Shown: positions 63,573-64,000 of the stretch, in pieces
Layout of the letters: each line of letters opens with the position of its first letter
How positions within the stretch are numbered: the first letter of the stretch is position 1
Assembly: GCA_938035125.1 (NCBI GenBank)
Contig: CALHNS010000014.1
Coordinates: 98,145-162,144 of the forward strand
Source of the DNA: an uncultured Granulosicoccaceae bacterium
GTDB taxonomy: Bacteria; Pseudomonadota; Gammaproteobacteria; Granulosicoccales; Granulosicoccaceae
Reading direction: 5' to 3'
DNA length: 64,000 bases
Made by a program: the position numbers and the translations under genes
Notes under the pieces: generated by a model
Databases searched by the model: none
The model's input: the letters and a program-made list of their open reading frames with translations, nothing else
Told to the model about the DNA's origin: nothing

Positions 63573-64000
63573 AACAACTGAAAGGGTTCACCCTCATTGA
63601 GATGTTGGTGGCGGTGTTTTTATTGGCGGTGTTGGGTTCAGCTGGCTTTAGCATGTTGTTTCAGATGAACACCACGCGTGAGGTGGTGCTGGCTCAAGCT
63701 GATCGATTAGCTGAATTGCAGCGTACCTTTTATTGGATGGCAGAAGATTTCAGCCAAGTGGTAGATCGCCCCATTCGCTCTGCGGTAGATGAGCGTATAC
63801 CGTCAGTATTATTCAGCCTGCAAGGGGAGTCTTTAATTTCAATGTCTCGTGCGGGTTGGACGAACCCTGCACGCACCGTATCGCCTGTGCGTTCAGACTT
63901 ACAACGTGTGTCCTATTCATTAGATGAGGACAAACTGATTCGAAATTATTGGTACCACCTCGATTCATTAGAAGATTCGCCAACAAAACGTCGCCAGCTG
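63569..64000 (+). CDS. gspJ: Type II secretion minor pseudopilin GspJ (cut by window end)
   Basis: The first 144 residues are visible: MKQLKGFTLIEMLVAVFLLA is a prepilin N-terminus, and RTFYWMAEDFSQVVDRPIR (about 51-69) is the conserved block of GspJ. The frame is open to base 64000, so the end lies outside. Position after gspI matches the standard G-H-I-J order. Confidence 0.93.
   Translation, partial: MKQLKGFTLIEMLVAVFLLAVLGSAGFSMLFQMNTTREVVLAQADRLAELQRTFYWMAEDFSQVVDRPIRSAVDERIPSVLFSLQGESLISMSRAGWTNPARTVSPVRSDLQRVSYSLDEDKLIRNYWYHLDSLEDSPTKRRQL

Overview
The window reads as a chromosomal segment of a free-living, probably marine, gammaproteobacterium. Evidence is the Rnf/Rsx complex genes in the order A-B-C-D-G-E next to metG, the gmk-rpoZ-spoT-recG block, the sucABlpdAsucCD operon, RppH, NfsA, an EnvC-like factor, a rhombosortase and a type II secretion pseudopilin operon. 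I cannot place it in an order or genus. No rRNA, tRNA, CRISPR array, phage or transposase was seen. Base composition looks moderate and even by eye; it was not computed.

Layout. (1) 1-9.6 kb: metG and rsxABCDGE on the minus strand (rsxE cut by the window edge), divergent from apbC/mrp, dcd and rppH, then hemJ on the minus strand. (2) 9.7-13.7 kb: an envelope block of a small beta-barrel protein overlapping a large Ig-like (Big_1 type) lipoprotein, followed by an HDOD regulator. (3) 14-27 kb: an accessory metabolic region. It holds aqpZ, a heptamer repeat array, a tyrosine-phosphatase-like protein, a KdgK-type sugar kinase, a secreted amidohydrolase fused to a YtkA-like domain and overlapping a MauG-like di-heme protein, a tripartite tricarboxylate transporter (tctB-tctA-tctC), then a class I glutamine amidotransferase, a cytochrome P450, a glutamine-synthetase-like ligase and, convergent, an ADHFE1-like hydroxyacid-oxoacid transhydrogenase. 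(4) 27-41 kb: envelope and housekeeping genes (ctpA, envC-like, a HExxH protein, pepN, a cold-shock protein, an MFS-PlsC fusion, a thioesterase, a Nudix hydrolase, nfsA, fadD, a YchJ-like protein, small conserved proteins). (5) 41.5-50.6 kb: a divergent isocitrate/isopropylmalate-type dehydrogenase followed by sucA-sucB-lpdA-sucC-sucD and a strong terminator. (6) 50.7-55.4 kb: two redoxins, a lipoprotein, a bacterial Thg1-like protein, a threonine-dehydratase-type enzyme and a GT2 glycosyltransferase. (7) 55.5-64 kb: gmk, rpoZ, spoT, ridA, recG, rhombosortase, then gspG-H-I-J running off the edge.

The best candidate for an undescribed system is the 19-27 kb block: a solute importer, an oxygenase, a GS-like gamma-glutamyl ligase with a GATase-type hydrolase, and a 4-hydroxybutyrate-type transhydrogenase. 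I infer a route for an amine or amide that is gamma-glutamylated, oxidised and drained through a C4 hydroxyacid into the TCA cycle. Substrate and order of steps are unknown. Second is the overlapping pair of a secreted amidohydrolase-YtkA fusion and a MauG-like di-heme enzyme, which could be an enzyme and its partner or protein substrate.
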